DNA of 64,000 bases from Chitinophaga jiangningensis (GCF_900142605.1 NZ_FRBL01000013.1:1-64000); one strand, 5' to 3'. Counted from the first letter of the stretch, positions 51,376 to 61,146 are shown. Notes: generated from the letters alone by a model not told the origin. A program made the numbers and translations.

Positions 51376-52545
51376 CTATTCTGCGTACAGCAAGTATTTA
51401 GCACGGGTAGCACGGAATTTTGCCAGGCCAGGCTCCCAGGTTTTACGAATCTCAGCTTCGCTCATCCCCGATTTAATCTGCTGCACCAAAATATTATTAC
51501 CCGCCAGCTTGTTAAAGAAAGAAGTAAAGAATTTATTCTTGTCAGGCGACTCATTATAAGCCTTCATCACCCATTTCAGCTCAATACGGCGACCAGCAGC
51601 CGGTACGGTTTCCGGCACGTTAGAGAGGTCCTCTCCGTAACACAGGGTATCTTTCAAGGGAGGATTCTTTGCACCGGGCGTACTGCGGGGAGTAAAGGAA
51701 AAGCCTGTTTTTGGCTGCCTTGGCCCGCCATATACCTGGAAAGGTTTGTCAGTACCGCGTCCCAGGCTCAATACCGTACCCTCAAAAAAGCATACGGAAG
51801 GGTACAGGTTCACCGCTTTCATATTTGGAATATTGGGAGATGGGGCAATCGGCAGGGCATAATAGGTCCTGTGCGTATAACGTTTACACGTGATCACCTC
51901 TATATCCGCTTTCACGCTGCCTTTCAGCAGTTTCTCCCCGTTCAGAAACCGGGCATATTCACCTATCGTCATGCCATGTACTACAGGAATAGCCTGCATG
52001 CCAATAAAGGAGCGGTAGGCCGTGTCCAAAATAGGACCGTCAACATAATCCCCGTTCGGATTAGGGCGGTCCAGGATCAGCAGCTTCTTATCGTTTTCAG
52101 CTACAGATTCCATCATCTCCTGGAGGGAGGAAATATAAGTGTAGAACCGGGCGCCTACGTCCTGGATATCGAAAATAACAATATCCACATCTGCCAGGTC
52201 CGCTTTGGTGGCCTTCCGGTGTGCACCGTATAAGGACACAATCTGCAGTCCCGTAGCAGCGTCCTTCGCATTGGCTACCTTCTCCCCGGCATCAGCAGTG
52301 CCCCTGAAACCATGCTCCGGACTGAAAATTTTCTGAATTTTAATATGTAGCTTCAACAAGCTGTCCACTAAATGTGTATTACCTATAGTGGCTGTCTGAT
52401 TTACGAGCAGTGCCACGCGCTTGCCTTTTAACTTTGGCGCCCATTCCGTGATACGGTCTGCTCCGGTAGTAACTTCGCTGTACTGGGCCTGCGCAGCCGA
52501 AACCACTGCCATGGCCAGGAAAGCGACAAATAAGATCCTTTTCAT
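51376..52545 (-). CDS. namZ: Exo-beta-N-acetylmuramidase NamZ (DUF1343)
   Basis: 389 residues from the ATG at 52545, where a signal peptide begins (MKRILFVAFLAMAVVSAAQAQ); a longer 44-residue lead lacks conservation. The Rossmann-like N-domain has VALLVNQTATIGNTHLVD, the FSPEHGFRGTADAGEKV motif near 85 and FDIQDVGARFYTYIS near 130; FEGTVLSLGRGTDKPFQVYG lies near 268. DUF1343 members include NamZ, which removes N-acetylmuramic acid from peptidoglycan fragment ends and serves cell-wall recycling. It is exported. Confidence 0.9.
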   Translation of the reverse strand: MKRILFVAFLAMAVVSAAQAQYSEVTTGADRITEWAPKLKGKRVALLVNQTATIGNTHLVDSLLKLHIKIQKIFSPEHGFRGTADAGEKVANAKDAATGLQIVSLYGAHRKATKADLADVDIVIFDIQDVGARFYTYISSLQEMMESVAENDKKLLILDRPNPNGDYVDGPILDTAYRSFIGMQAIPVVHGMTIGEYARFLNGEKLLKGSVKADIEVITCKRYTHRTYYALPIAPSPNIPNMKAVNLYPSVCFFEGTVLSLGRGTDKPFQVYGGPRQPKTGFSFTPRSTPGAKNPPLKDTLCYGEDLSNVPETVPAAGRRIELKWVMKAYNESPDKNKFFTSFFNKLAGNNILVQQIKSGMSEAEIRKTWEPGLAKFRATRAKYLLYAE

Positions 52546-52632
52546 GACCGGAATATAGCATAAAAAAGTGGTGATTCCGGATGCTTTCCTTACCTTGCGG
52601 GTATAATTCTTAACAATAAACAAATTTTTATT

Positions 52633-53061
52633 ATGCAAGCTGTTAAAAACGGGGATACAATTAGAGTGCACTACCACGGCCGTTTAACTAACGGTACTAC
52701 CTTCGATTCTTCTGAAGGAAGAGCCCCATTGGAGTTCAAGGTAGGCTCTGGTATGGTTATCAAAGGTTTTGACAATGGTGTGCTGGATATGAAAGTGGGC
52801 GACAAGAAAACCATAGAGATCCCTGTTGATCAGGCTTATGGTCAGAAATCTCCTGAATTCATCATCGATTTCCCTAAGGCTAACATCCCTGCTGACCTGA
52901 ACCCTGAAGTAGGTATGCAGCTGCAGATGAGCGGTCCTGAAGGTCAGGTGATTCCAGTTCGCGTAGTAGCTGTTGCGGCAGACACTATCACCCTGGATGG
53001 TAACCACCCGCTGGCTGGCGAAGACCTGATCTTCGATCTTGAACTGGTTGAAATCGTATAA
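52633..53061 (+). CDS. FKBP-type peptidyl-prolyl isomerase (SlyD-like)
   Basis: 142 residues. The FKBP half reads GDTIRVHYHGRLTNGTTFDSS and FKVGSGMVIKGFDNGVLDMKVGDKKTI; the inserted-in-flap domain covers about 70-120 and the chain closes with DGNHPLAGEDLIFDLELVEI, as in SlyD-type chaperone isomerases. There is no signal peptide and no His-rich metal tail, so it is cytoplasmic and resembles the short SlyD group. Strong C/T-ending codons suggest high expression. Confidence 0.93.
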   Translation: MQAVKNGDTIRVHYHGRLTNGTTFDSSEGRAPLEFKVGSGMVIKGFDNGVLDMKVGDKKTIEIPVDQAYGQKSPEFIIDFPKANIPADLNPEVGMQLQMSGPEGQVIPVRVVAVAADTITLDGNHPLAGEDLIFDLELVEIV

Positions 53062-53083
53062 TCAGTATATCACACATGCTTAA

Positions 53084-53119
53084 ATCGGCTGTCTCCTTAA
53101 AAGACAGCCGATTTTTTTT
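53084..53119 (+). terminator. Terminator of the FKBP gene
   Basis: An 11-bp perfect stem (53084-53094 with 53102-53112), a 7-base loop and eight T. Confidence 0.92.
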
Positions 53120-53193
53120 ACCGTATTAAATTATTTCCATTCATCTCATTTTTTTGCACACGAATATTTTTTTCGTGTATCTTAGCGACCGTA

Positions 53194-53613
53194 ATGAAAC
53201 TACTGGTCAGACTTTTTGTATTACTGGTTTTTTTCCTGCTGAGTGGATACGGTTATCTATATACGAATTCATCTCCTCGGCAGGGTAATTTCATGTATAA
53301 AATTTCTGCCAGCAGGTCCGAAGAGTCCAGCTCCTGCTATCTCTCCAATAATATTACTTCTTCCTTCAGGAACACTGGCATCTCCCCAAAAAAGAAAAAA
53401 ATTGTTTGTATTAATGAAGAAGAAAGCGACAACGAAACACTGCGACTCTGCTTCTTCAGAAAAAGAACTTCCCTCAGTAATTACTTCAATATCTACTTTA
53501 GTCAACTTACAAAATGGTTAACAGAAAGCACCCTTTCTACCAAAGCTTTCCGTGATCACTTCTTCCTGTTATCATCCAGCAAACAAAGTCTGCTACAAGT
53601 AATCAGGATCTGA
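53194..53613 (+). CDS. Small exported protein upstream of RND operon 2
   Basis: 139 residues with an N-terminal hydrophobic signal (about 5-24, VRLFVLLVFFLLSGYGYLYT). The mature part is rich in Ser, Lys and Phe with an acidic patch (NEEESDNE) followed by a basic one (FFRKRT), and three Cys. No domain is recognised. It sits 119 bp before the adaptor gene of the second RND operon, as the 137-aa protein at 28927 sits 126 bp before that of the first. A real gene is likely but not certain. Confidence 0.6.
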   Translation: MKLLVRLFVLLVFFLLSGYGYLYTNSSPRQGNFMYKISASRSEESSSCYLSNNITSSFRNTGISPKKKKIVCINEEESDNETLRLCFFRKRTSLSNYFNIYFSQLTKWLTESTLSTKAFRDHFFLLSSSKQSLLQVIRI

Positions 53614-53732
53614 TACCGTTCCCATAACTACTTGCACTAATCGATGCTATCGCATACGGTATGGGAAAGACATGCCCGTCTTTTACCGCCTTCCTGTGAG
53701 TGGCTTAATACCTACTAAATATTAATATCTAC

Positions 53733-54812
53733 ATGAAAAGAACGCTGCTACTGGCGGGCTTGTGTGCCGTATTGTGCTATACAGGCTGCAAAACCCAGGA
53801 AAAAAAAGAGGAAACCGAAGCCAAATTACTTGTGACCAACCCTCTCAAAACTGACACCTCCATCATCAGGGATTATGTATGTCAGATCCGATCCATCCGG
53901 CACATAGAACTCCGGGCCCAGGAAAAAGGCTACCTGGAGGAAAGCTTCGCCGACGAAGGCCGCTTTGTAAAAAAAGGACAACCCTTGTTCCAGATCATGC
54001 CTAAACTCTACGGCGCTGAACTCGAAAAAGCCCAGGCAGAAGTGAACTTCGCCGAAATAGAATACCAGAATACGAAAAAACTGGCCGACAGTAACATCGT
54101 GGCGCCTAATGAACTGGCCATGGCCAAAGCACGGCTGGATAAGGCAAAGGCCGAAATGTCGCTCAGCAAAGTTCATTTACAGTTTACCAACATCACCGCT
54201 CCTTTCGATGGTATCATCGACCGCCTCCAGGTAAGAACAGGAAGCCTTGTTGCGGAAGGTGACCTCCTCACCACCCTCGCTGATAACAGCAAAATGTGGG
54301 TGTACTTCAATGTGCCCGAAGCAGAATATCTCAACTACACCACCAAGGCTAATAAAGAAGCCACAAAAGTAAATCTGCAAATGGCCAACCATCAGCTGTT
54401 TAAATACCCTGGTGTGGTAGAAACTATCGAAGCTGACTTTGACAATGAAACCGGTAACATCCCATTCAGAGCCACTTTCCCGAATCCTGACGGTACATTA
54501 AGACACGGGGAAACCGGCAATATCCAGATGGAAGTACCGCTAAAAGATGCCCTGCTCATTCCGCAGAAAGCCACCTTCGAAGTGCTGGATAAAAAGTATG
54601 TGTATGTGGTAGATAAAGACAACCGGGTGAAATCAAGAGAGATTACCATCGAAGCTGAAATGAATGATCTCTACGCTGTAAAGGAAGGCTTGTCCGCCAA
54701 TGATAAAATACTGCTGGAAGGCCTGCGTAAAGTAAAGGAAAACGATAAGATCTCCTATGATTACGAGGACGCAAGAAAAGCCGTATCCGAATTGAAGTTA
54801 CCAGCAGAATAA
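53733..54812 (+). CDS. RND efflux periplasmic adaptor (membrane-fusion lipoprotein)
   Basis: 359 residues. The lipobox is VLCYTGC (Cys near 19). Lipoyl half-motifs are EKGYLEESFADEGRFVKKGQPLF and TNITAPFDGIIDRLQVRTGSLV, around an alpha-hairpin at about 95-140. It shares the NIPFRATFPNPDGTLRHG pattern with the adaptor of operon 1 (NIAFRARFPNPSKLLKHG), so the operons are paralogous. It is the first gene of a plus-strand MFP-RND-OMF operon, 24 bp before the pump. Confidence 0.93.
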   Translation: MKRTLLLAGLCAVLCYTGCKTQEKKEETEAKLLVTNPLKTDTSIIRDYVCQIRSIRHIELRAQEKGYLEESFADEGRFVKKGQPLFQIMPKLYGAELEKAQAEVNFAEIEYQNTKKLADSNIVAPNELAMAKARLDKAKAEMSLSKVHLQFTNITAPFDGIIDRLQVRTGSLVAEGDLLTTLADNSKMWVYFNVPEAEYLNYTTKANKEATKVNLQMANHQLFKYPGVVETIEADFDNETGNIPFRATFPNPDGTLRHGETGNIQMEVPLKDALLIPQKATFEVLDKKYVYVVDKDNRVKSREITIEAEMNDLYAVKEGLSANDKILLEGLRKVKENDKISYDYEDARKAVSELKLPAE

Positions 54813-54836
54813 TTCAGCATTTAAAAAACGGAACCA

Positions 54837-57800
54837 ATGTTCAATAAATTTATTCAGCGACCAGTACTGGCTATCGTACTATCGCTGGTGATCATTTTCA
54901 TGGGGCTGCTCGCGATCAATACCCTCCCCGTTTCACAATTCCCATCCATCGCACCACCCATGGTGGTGGTAAACGTAGCCTACCCTGGTGCAAGCGCCAA
55001 AGTACTGGTAGAATCAGTGCTGGTGCCCATGGAGAAAGCTATCAACGGCGCCCCCGGTATGAAGTATATGACTTCCGACGCTACCAGCGCCGGTGAAGCC
55101 ACCATCCAGGTAGTATTCGACCTGGGTACGGACCCTAACCAGGCTGTGGTGAATGTGAAAAACAGGATCGAACAGGTAACGAACCGCCTGCCGGAACTGG
55201 TACAGCGCGAAGGCCTCGTGGTGAGCTATACATCGCCCAACATGCTGATGTATGTAAACCTTTACAGTAAAGACCCTAAGGCGGATGAAAACTTCCTGTA
55301 CAACTTTGCAGGGGTGAATATCATTAATGAACTGAGTCGCCTCAAAGGGGTGGGTAGCGCCAAAATCCTTGGTAGCCGCCAGTTTGCGATGCGTGTATGG
55401 CTCAAGCCCGACCGTATGCGTGCCTACAATGTATCCACCGATGAAGTAATGGAAGCCCTGGCCCAGCAAAGTATCATCGGCTCACCAGGAAGGATAGGAC
55501 AGGCCACCGGTAAGCGTTCCCAGTCACTGGAATACGTGCTTACCTATCCGGGCCGCTACAATAAACCGGAACAATACCGCGACGTAATCGTAAGAGCCAA
55601 TGCCAACGGAGAAATATTATACCTCAAGGATATCGCGGATGTTGAATTGGGTAGCGAGTTCTATGACATCTATTCCAATATGGACGGCCATCCGTCCGCG
55701 GCCATTACCCTCAAGCAAACCTACGGTAGTAATGCCTCGGATGTTATCAAAGAAGTAAAAGCCAAGCTGGAACAGATCAAAGCCAGTTCTTTCCCGCCGG
55801 GTATGGACTATAAAATCAGCTACGATGTATCCAGCTTCCTGGATGCCTCCATGGAAAAGGTAGTACACACGCTGGTGGAGGCATTCATCCTCGTGGCCAT
55901 CGTGGTATTCCTCTTCCTCGGCGACTGGCGCTCTACGCTGATTCCAACACTCGCCGTTCCGGTGTCGCTCATCGGTGCATTTATGTTCATGCAGCTCTTA
56001 GGTCTCACCATCAACCTTATTACGCTGTTTGCCCTCGTACTGGCCATCGGGATAGTAGTGGATAATGCCATCGTGGTAGTGGAAGCAGTACATACTACCA
56101 TGGCGGAAGAACATTTGTCGCCCTATAAGGCCGTAAAGAAAGTACTGAAGGAAATCAGCGGCGCCATTATCGCCATCACCTTTCTGATGACTGCCGTGTT
56201 CATCCCGGTGGCGTTCATGACAGGGCCGGTGGGTATTTTCTACCGGCAGTTTTCTATTACTATGGCCACTTCCATCGTGATCTCCGGTATAGTGGCACTA
56301 ACGCTCACGCCTGTACTCTGCGCCATGATCCTGAAAAATAACCATGGCCAGCCAAGGAAGAAAACACCGGTCAACAGGATGATAGATGGTTTCAACAGCT
56401 GGTTTGAAAAGGTGACGGATAAATACACCGGCCTGCTACGATTGATCGTAAACAAGCGGGTTATCACCTTTGGATTGTTGCTAGCCTTCTGTTTCGGCAT
56501 CTGGGCCATTTCTTCCCTGTTGCCCACCGGCTTCATTCCGAATGAGGACCAGGGGATGATCTATGCGATCATTCAAACGCCGCCGGGGTCTACGCTCGAA
56601 CGTACCAATCATATTGCAGGCCAGCTGCAGAAGATTGCAGAAAAAGTGGAAGGGGTGGAATCCGTGTCGGCACTGGCAGGTTATGAAGTATTAACGGAGG
56701 GCAGGGGCTCCAACGCGGGTACCTGTTTGATCAACCTGAAAAACTGGTCGGACCGCAAACACTCTGCTGTGGAAATTATTGAAGAACTGGAAGACAAAGC
56801 CAGAGTAATCCCTGGCGCCACCATCGAGTTTTTCCAGCCACCAGCAGTGCCCGGATATGGAGCTGCCGGCGGGTTCTCCCTAAGGTTGCTGGACAAAACC
56901 AATTCCGACGACTACGATGCATTTGGAAAAGTAAATGATGAGTTTATGGCGGCCCTGCGTAAACGTAAGGAGCTCACCGGCCTGTTCACCTTTTTTGCGG
57001 CCAACTATCCGCAGTATGAACTGGAAATTGACAACAAGGCTGCGATGCAGAAGGGCGTGTCGATCGGCAAGGCGATGGACAACCTGTCGATCCTCATTGG
57101 TAGTACTTATGAGCAGGGCTTTATCCGCTTCGGTACTTTCTACAAGGTGTATGTACAATCATCCCCTGAATACAGGGCGCTACCGGAGGATGTACTAAAG
57201 CTGTACATCAAAAATAACCGGGATGAAATGGTGCCATATTCTGCTTTTATGAAGATAAAAAAGAACCAGGGACTCAATGAGATCACACGATTCAATATGT
57301 ACCTGGCTTCCGCGATCAATGGCGCACCGGCTCCCGGTTACAGCAGCGGTGAGGCCATCAAAGCTATCCAGGAAGTAGCTAAAACTACTTTGCCGAGAGG
57401 CTATGATATTGACTGGCTTGGACTTTCCAAAGATGAGGCGGAACGTGGTAATGAGGCGCTGATCATTTTCTTCATCGTATTGATCTTCGTTTACTTCGTG
57501 CTTGCCGCACAGTATGAAAGTTTCATTATCCCGCTGTCGGTAATACTTTCCTTGCCAGTAGGTGTTTTCGGTGCATTTGCATTACTGAAGATGATGGGGC
57601 TGTCAAACGATATTTACGCGCAGGTAGGGCTGGTAATGCTGGTAGGTTTGCTCGGTAAAAATGCCGTACTGATTGTGGAGTTTGCCGTGCAAAAGCATCA
57701 ACAGGGTGCCACTATCATGGAGGCAGCCATCGAGGGTGCCAAAGTACGTTTCCGTCCTATCCTGATGACCTCCTTCGCCTTTATTGCGGGGCTTATCCCG

Positions 57801-58031
57801 TTGTTGTTCGCTACAGGTCCGGGAGCGTTGGGTAACCGCACGATCGGTGCATCTTCCGCAGGTGGTATGTTGCTGGGTACCGTGTTCGGCGTGATCGTAG
57901 TGCCGGGATTGTACTACATATTCGGATCGATGGCCGAAGGGCGCCACCTGATTCGCGATGAGGACGAAGTGCCATTAACCGATGACCTGGTGATGAAGAA
58001 AAAGAAGAAGAAAAAGTTTAAAATTTTCTAA
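54837..58031 (+). CDS. RND multidrug efflux permease (HAE1/AcrB-like)
   Basis: 1064 residues, twelve predicted membrane helices. It opens with FIQRPVLAIVLSLVIIFMG and contains the TM10 motif LVGLLGKNAVLIVEFA with the Lys940 equivalent. As in the other pump of this window, TM4 has Asp409-Asn410 (GIVVDNAIVVVE) instead of Asp-Asp. The C-terminus ends in a Lys-rich run (KKKKKKKFKIF) after the last helix. The pump lies 24 bp after the adaptor and 12 bp before the channel gene. Confidence 0.95.
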   Translation: MFNKFIQRPVLAIVLSLVIIFMGLLAINTLPVSQFPSIAPPMVVVNVAYPGASAKVLVESVLVPMEKAINGAPGMKYMTSDATSAGEATIQVVFDLGTDPNQAVVNVKNRIEQVTNRLPELVQREGLVVSYTSPNMLMYVNLYSKDPKADENFLYNFAGVNIINELSRLKGVGSAKILGSRQFAMRVWLKPDRMRAYNVSTDEVMEALAQQSIIGSPGRIGQATGKRSQSLEYVLTYPGRYNKPEQYRDVIVRANANGEILYLKDIADVELGSEFYDIYSNMDGHPSAAITLKQTYGSNASDVIKEVKAKLEQIKASSFPPGMDYKISYDVSSFLDASMEKVVHTLVEAFILVAIVVFLFLGDWRSTLIPTLAVPVSLIGAFMFMQLLGLTINLITLFALVLAIGIVVDNAIVVVEAVHTTMAEEHLSPYKAVKKVLKEISGAIIAITFLMTAVFIPVAFMTGPVGIFYRQFSITMATSIVISGIVALTLTPVLCAMILKNNHGQPRKKTPVNRMIDGFNSWFEKVTDKYTGLLRLIVNKRVITFGLLLAFCFGIWAISSLLPTGFIPNEDQGMIYAIIQTPPGSTLERTNHIAGQLQKIAEKVEGVESVSALAGYEVLTEGRGSNAGTCLINLKNWSDRKHSAVEIIEELEDKARVIPGATIEFFQPPAVPGYGAAGGFSLRLLDKTNSDDYDAFGKVNDEFMAALRKRKELTGLFTFFAANYPQYELEIDNKAAMQKGVSIGKAMDNLSILIGSTYEQGFIRFGTFYKVYVQSSPEYRALPEDVLKLYIKNNRDEMVPYSAFMKIKKNQGLNEITRFNMYLASAINGAPAPGYSSGEAIKAIQEVAKTTLPRGYDIDWLGLSKDEAERGNEALIIFFIVLIFVYFVLAAQYESFIIPLSVILSLPVGVFGAFALLKMMGLSNDIYAQVGLVMLVGLLGKNAVLIVEFAVQKHQQGATIMEAAIEGAKVRFRPILMTSFAFIAGLIPLLFATGPGALGNRTIGASSAGGMLLGTVFGVIVVPGLYYIFGSMAEGRHLIRDEDEVPLTDDLVMKKKKKKKFKIF

Positions 58032-58043
58032 CCGACGACAATT

Positions 58044-59480
58044 ATGACGATAAGAACCAACTATAAATTATGGGGGATACCATTGCTGTTACTGGCCTAC
58101 AGCGCCTGTAAAATTCCGGCGGTGGCCGCCCGTACTGAAAATAAGGAGCTGCCGGCCGGTTTCAGCAACCATACGGCAGATTCTACGAACGCTGCAACGG
58201 TGGCCTGGAAGGATTTTTTCACGGATCCATACCTGAAGAACCTGATAGATACTGCCCTGCAGCATAATCAGGAGTTAAATATTACTTTACAGGAGATAGA
58301 AATTGCCCGTAATGAAATACGCGCCCGTAAAGGAGAATACCTGCCGTTTGTACAGTTGAAGGCAGGGGCAGGACTGGATAAGGTAGGGCGGTATACCAAC
58401 ATCGGCGCGATGGAGGAAGCTACGGAAATCAAGCCGGGTAAGGAAATGCCGGACCCACTGCCTGACTACCTGTTGGCGGCACAGGCTACCTGGGAGGCTG
58501 ATATATGGCATAAGCTGCACAACGCAAAAAAAGCAGCTGTAGCCCGGTATGTGTCCACCGTTGAAGGGCGGAATTTTGTGCTCACCAACCTGATCGCCGA
58601 AATCGCAAATTCCTACTACGAGCTGCTGGCATTGGATAAGCAGCTGGAGATAGTGCAGAAAAACGTGGAGATACAAAGCAATGTTTTACGGGTGGTGCGA
58701 TTGCAGAAGGAAGCTACCAGGGTAACGGAGCTGGCTGTACGCAGATTTCAGGCGCAACTGGCGAAGACAAAGAGCCTTCAGTATAACATCCAGCAGCAGA
58801 TTGCAGAAACGGAATATAACATCAACTTCCTGTTGGGGCGGTATCCGCAGCCGATAGAAAGAAGCAGTATGCCGGCAGAAAATGCCGTGCCTGCGGTGGT
58901 ACAAACAGGTATTCCTTCCCAGCTGCTGGCCAACAGACCGGATATCAGAAAGGCTGAACAGGAGCTGGCAGCGGCCAAACTGGACGTAAAAGTGGCTAAG
59001 GCGAGATTTTACCCTTCCGTGGGAATCAGCGCTGCTATTGGCTATAATGCTTTCAATCCTTCGTACCTGCTGACCACACCAGCTTCCCTGATATACTCGC
59101 TGGCGGGCGAATTGTCAGCACCGCTGGTGAACCGCAATGCCATCAGGGCGGACTACCTGAATGCCAATTCCCGGCAACTGCAGGCAGTGTATAACTATGA
59201 GCGTACCGTATTGCATGCCTTTGTGGAAGTGGCCAGGCAGGTGAAAAAGATCGATAACCTGCAAAAAAGCTATGATTTACAGGCGGAGCAGGTGCAGCAG
59301 CTATCCAGCTCGGTGGATATTTCCGATAAGCTGTTCAAGGCCGCTGAAGCGGATTATATGGAAGTGTTGATGACCCAGCATGATGCGTTGGAAGCGAAGT
59401 TTGAACTGGTAGAAACACAAAAGCAGCGGTTATGTGCCGTGGTGAATATCTATGAAGCCCTCGGTGGCGGATGGCAATAA
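58044..59480 (+). CDS. RND efflux outer-membrane channel (NodT/OprM family)
   Basis: 478 residues with a lipobox (LLLLAYSAC, Cys near 22). Two OMF repeats are visible: the first around QATWEADIWHKLHNAKKAAVARY near 153, the second after LLANRPDIRKAEQELAAAKLDVKVAKARFYPSVGI near 300. It closes the second RND operon. No clear T-tailed hairpin follows before 59565. Confidence 0.94.
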   Translation: MTIRTNYKLWGIPLLLLAYSACKIPAVAARTENKELPAGFSNHTADSTNAATVAWKDFFTDPYLKNLIDTALQHNQELNITLQEIEIARNEIRARKGEYLPFVQLKAGAGLDKVGRYTNIGAMEEATEIKPGKEMPDPLPDYLLAAQATWEADIWHKLHNAKKAAVARYVSTVEGRNFVLTNLIAEIANSYYELLALDKQLEIVQKNVEIQSNVLRVVRLQKEATRVTELAVRRFQAQLAKTKSLQYNIQQQIAETEYNINFLLGRYPQPIERSSMPAENAVPAVVQTGIPSQLLANRPDIRKAEQELAAAKLDVKVAKARFYPSVGISAAIGYNAFNPSYLLTTPASLIYSLAGELSAPLVNRNAIRADYLNANSRQLQAVYNYERTVLHAFVEVARQVKKIDNLQKSYDLQAEQVQQLSSSVDISDKLFKAAEADYMEVLMTQHDALEAKFELVETQKQRLCAVVNIYEALGGGWQ

Positions 59481-59564
59481 TTAGGGGTAATTAAGGCCAA
59501 AACACCGGTGATGAAAGGGGTATCCATGTAAAGTAGTAAAATATTTTAGGTGAGATGCGCCCTC

Positions 59565-59777
59565 TCATTCCCCGGTAAGCAGTTGCCTGCGCTCCGCTTT
59601 TAACTCCTCCAGGCATTGGTTACAGAGGCAGTCGGTATAACGTTCTCCAATATACCGGCGGTCGTCTCCATCGAGCCTGACCTGTGTACACCAGCACTGG
59701 TGAATATTTTCCGGCTCACATACCAGTGGCTTCCCGCAACGGGGGCAAATGTGGTTGTTTTGTGCTGCACCGCTCAT
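59565..59777 (-). CDS. Cysteine-rich CWC-type zinc-ribbon-like protein
   Basis: 70 residues from the ATG at 59777; a TTG two codons upstream is also in frame. Eight Cys appear as ICPRCGKPLVC, the CWC motif HQCWCTQ, and CLCNQC, matching the small cysteine-rich CWC family, probably metal-binding. The function is unknown. A -7 box (59781-59788) ends 3 bases before the ATG and supports that start and a leaderless mRNA. It diverges from pepT. Confidence 0.85.
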   Translation of the reverse strand: MSGAAQNNHICPRCGKPLVCEPENIHQCWCTQVRLDGDDRRYIGERYTDCLCNQCLEELKAERRQLLTGE

Positions 59778-59780
59778 ACC

Positions 59781-59788
59781 CAAATATA
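59781..59788 (-). promoter_or_regulatory. -7 box abutting the CWC gene start
   Basis: CAAATATA on the plus strand reads TATATTTG on the minus strand, with 3 bases between it and the ATG at 59777. Confidence 0.5.
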
Positions 59789-59838
59789 GCGAATCCCAAA
59801 ATTACACTGGCGGCAGAAGGGTATGACCGATTTTTCCT

Positions 59839-59846
59839 TACGTTTG
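59839..59846 (+). promoter_or_regulatory. -7 box abutting the pepT start
   Basis: TACGTTTG ends 4 bases before the ATG at 59851, predicting a leaderless mRNA. Confidence 0.5.
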
Positions 59847-59850
59847 CAAT

Positions 59851-61098
59851 ATGTTTACAAACTATAACTACACCGTAGATGAACGCTTTAAGCGTTACGT
59901 ACAGATAGATACGCAGTCAGATCCGTTGAGCAGCAGCTTTCCGACCACTGAGAAACAGAAGGATCTGAGCCGCCTGCTGGTAGAAGAATTGAAGGCGATG
60001 GGCATTGCTGACGCCGAACTGGATGAACATGGTTATGTATTCGCTACCATTCCCTCCAATACAGATAAAAAAGTGCCGGTGATCTGCTTCTGCAGCCACG
60101 TGGATACCTCACCAGACAGCAGCGGTACTAACGTGAAACCACTGGTACACCTTAATTACGACGGAAAAGATATTCAGCTGCCAGATGATCCTGCTGTGAT
60201 CATCCGTGCCAGCGAACACCCCTACCTGGCCAGCAAGAAAGGCGATGACATCATTACGGCCAGCGGCCTTACTCTCCTCGGTGCTGACGATAAGGCCGGC
60301 GTAGCGGAAATTATGGACGCCGCACACTTCCTCATGAACCACCCGGAAGTAAAACATGGCGCTATCCGCATCCTCTTCACGCCCGATGAAGAGGTGGGTC
60401 GCGGTGTGGAAAAACTGGATATGAAGAAACTGGCGGCTGATTTTGGCTACACCATGGATGGTGGAGAGTTGGGCTCTCTGGAAGATGAGAACTTCTCCGC
60501 GGACGGTGCCAAGATCGTAGTAGACGGTATCAGTGCCCACCCCGGAGCTGCTAAAGATAAACTGGTAAGCGCCATTAAAATTGTCAGTGAAATCGTTGAT
60601 GCGTTGCCGAAAGACAGCCTTTCCCCTGAAACTACGGACGACAGGGATGGGTTTATTCACCCGGTTCGTATAAGCGGCACCGTAGAGCAGGCCGAAATCG
60701 ACTTCATTATCAGGGACTTCGAAACCAACGCGCTCGAACTGCACGAAGCCTACCTGCGCCGCATCATGGAAAAGGTAGTTGCAAAATATCCCGGCGCAAA
60801 AGGCGTTTTAAGGGTGAAAGAACAGTACCGTAACATGAAGGAAGTGCTGGATAAGCACCCTGAAGTTACCGCCTATGCTGCGGAAGCTATTCGCCGTGCA
60901 GGGGTACAACCCATGAAAATGAGCATCCGCGGAGGTACTGACGGCTCCCGCTTATCCTTTATGGGACTGCCTTGCCCCAATATTTTCACCGGGGAAATGG
61001 CGTTGCATAGCAAACATGAGTATGTAAGTATCCAGGATATGCAAAAAGCAGTGCAGACAATTGTATATCTGGCACAGCTTTGGGAGGAGAAGGCATAA
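59851..61098 (+). CDS. pepT: Peptidase T (tripeptide aminopeptidase)
   Basis: 415 residues, M20B family. It removes the N-terminal residue from tripeptides in the cytoplasm. Zinc ligands are in CFCSHVDTSPD (His and Asp), LLGADDKAGVAEIM (bridging Asp) and FTPDEEVGRGVEKLD (catalytic Glu, then ligand Glu). ISAHPGAAKDKLVSA and the late MSIRGGTDGSRLSFMGLPCPN are hallmarks. Full length, next to the divergent CWC gene. Confidence 0.95.
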   Translation: MFTNYNYTVDERFKRYVQIDTQSDPLSSSFPTTEKQKDLSRLLVEELKAMGIADAELDEHGYVFATIPSNTDKKVPVICFCSHVDTSPDSSGTNVKPLVHLNYDGKDIQLPDDPAVIIRASEHPYLASKKGDDIITASGLTLLGADDKAGVAEIMDAAHFLMNHPEVKHGAIRILFTPDEEVGRGVEKLDMKKLAADFGYTMDGGELGSLEDENFSADGAKIVVDGISAHPGAAKDKLVSAIKIVSEIVDALPKDSLSPETTDDRDGFIHPVRISGTVEQAEIDFIIRDFETNALELHEAYLRRIMEKVVAKYPGAKGVLRVKEQYRNMKEVLDKHPEVTAYAAEAIRRAGVQPMKMSIRGGTDGSRLSFMGLPCPNIFTGEMALHSKHEYVSIQDMQKAVQTIVYLAQLWEEKA

Positions 61099-61146
61099 TT
61101 TTGTAATTATTTACTATTTTAACCGTTATTAGTTTAAAATCGAAAC

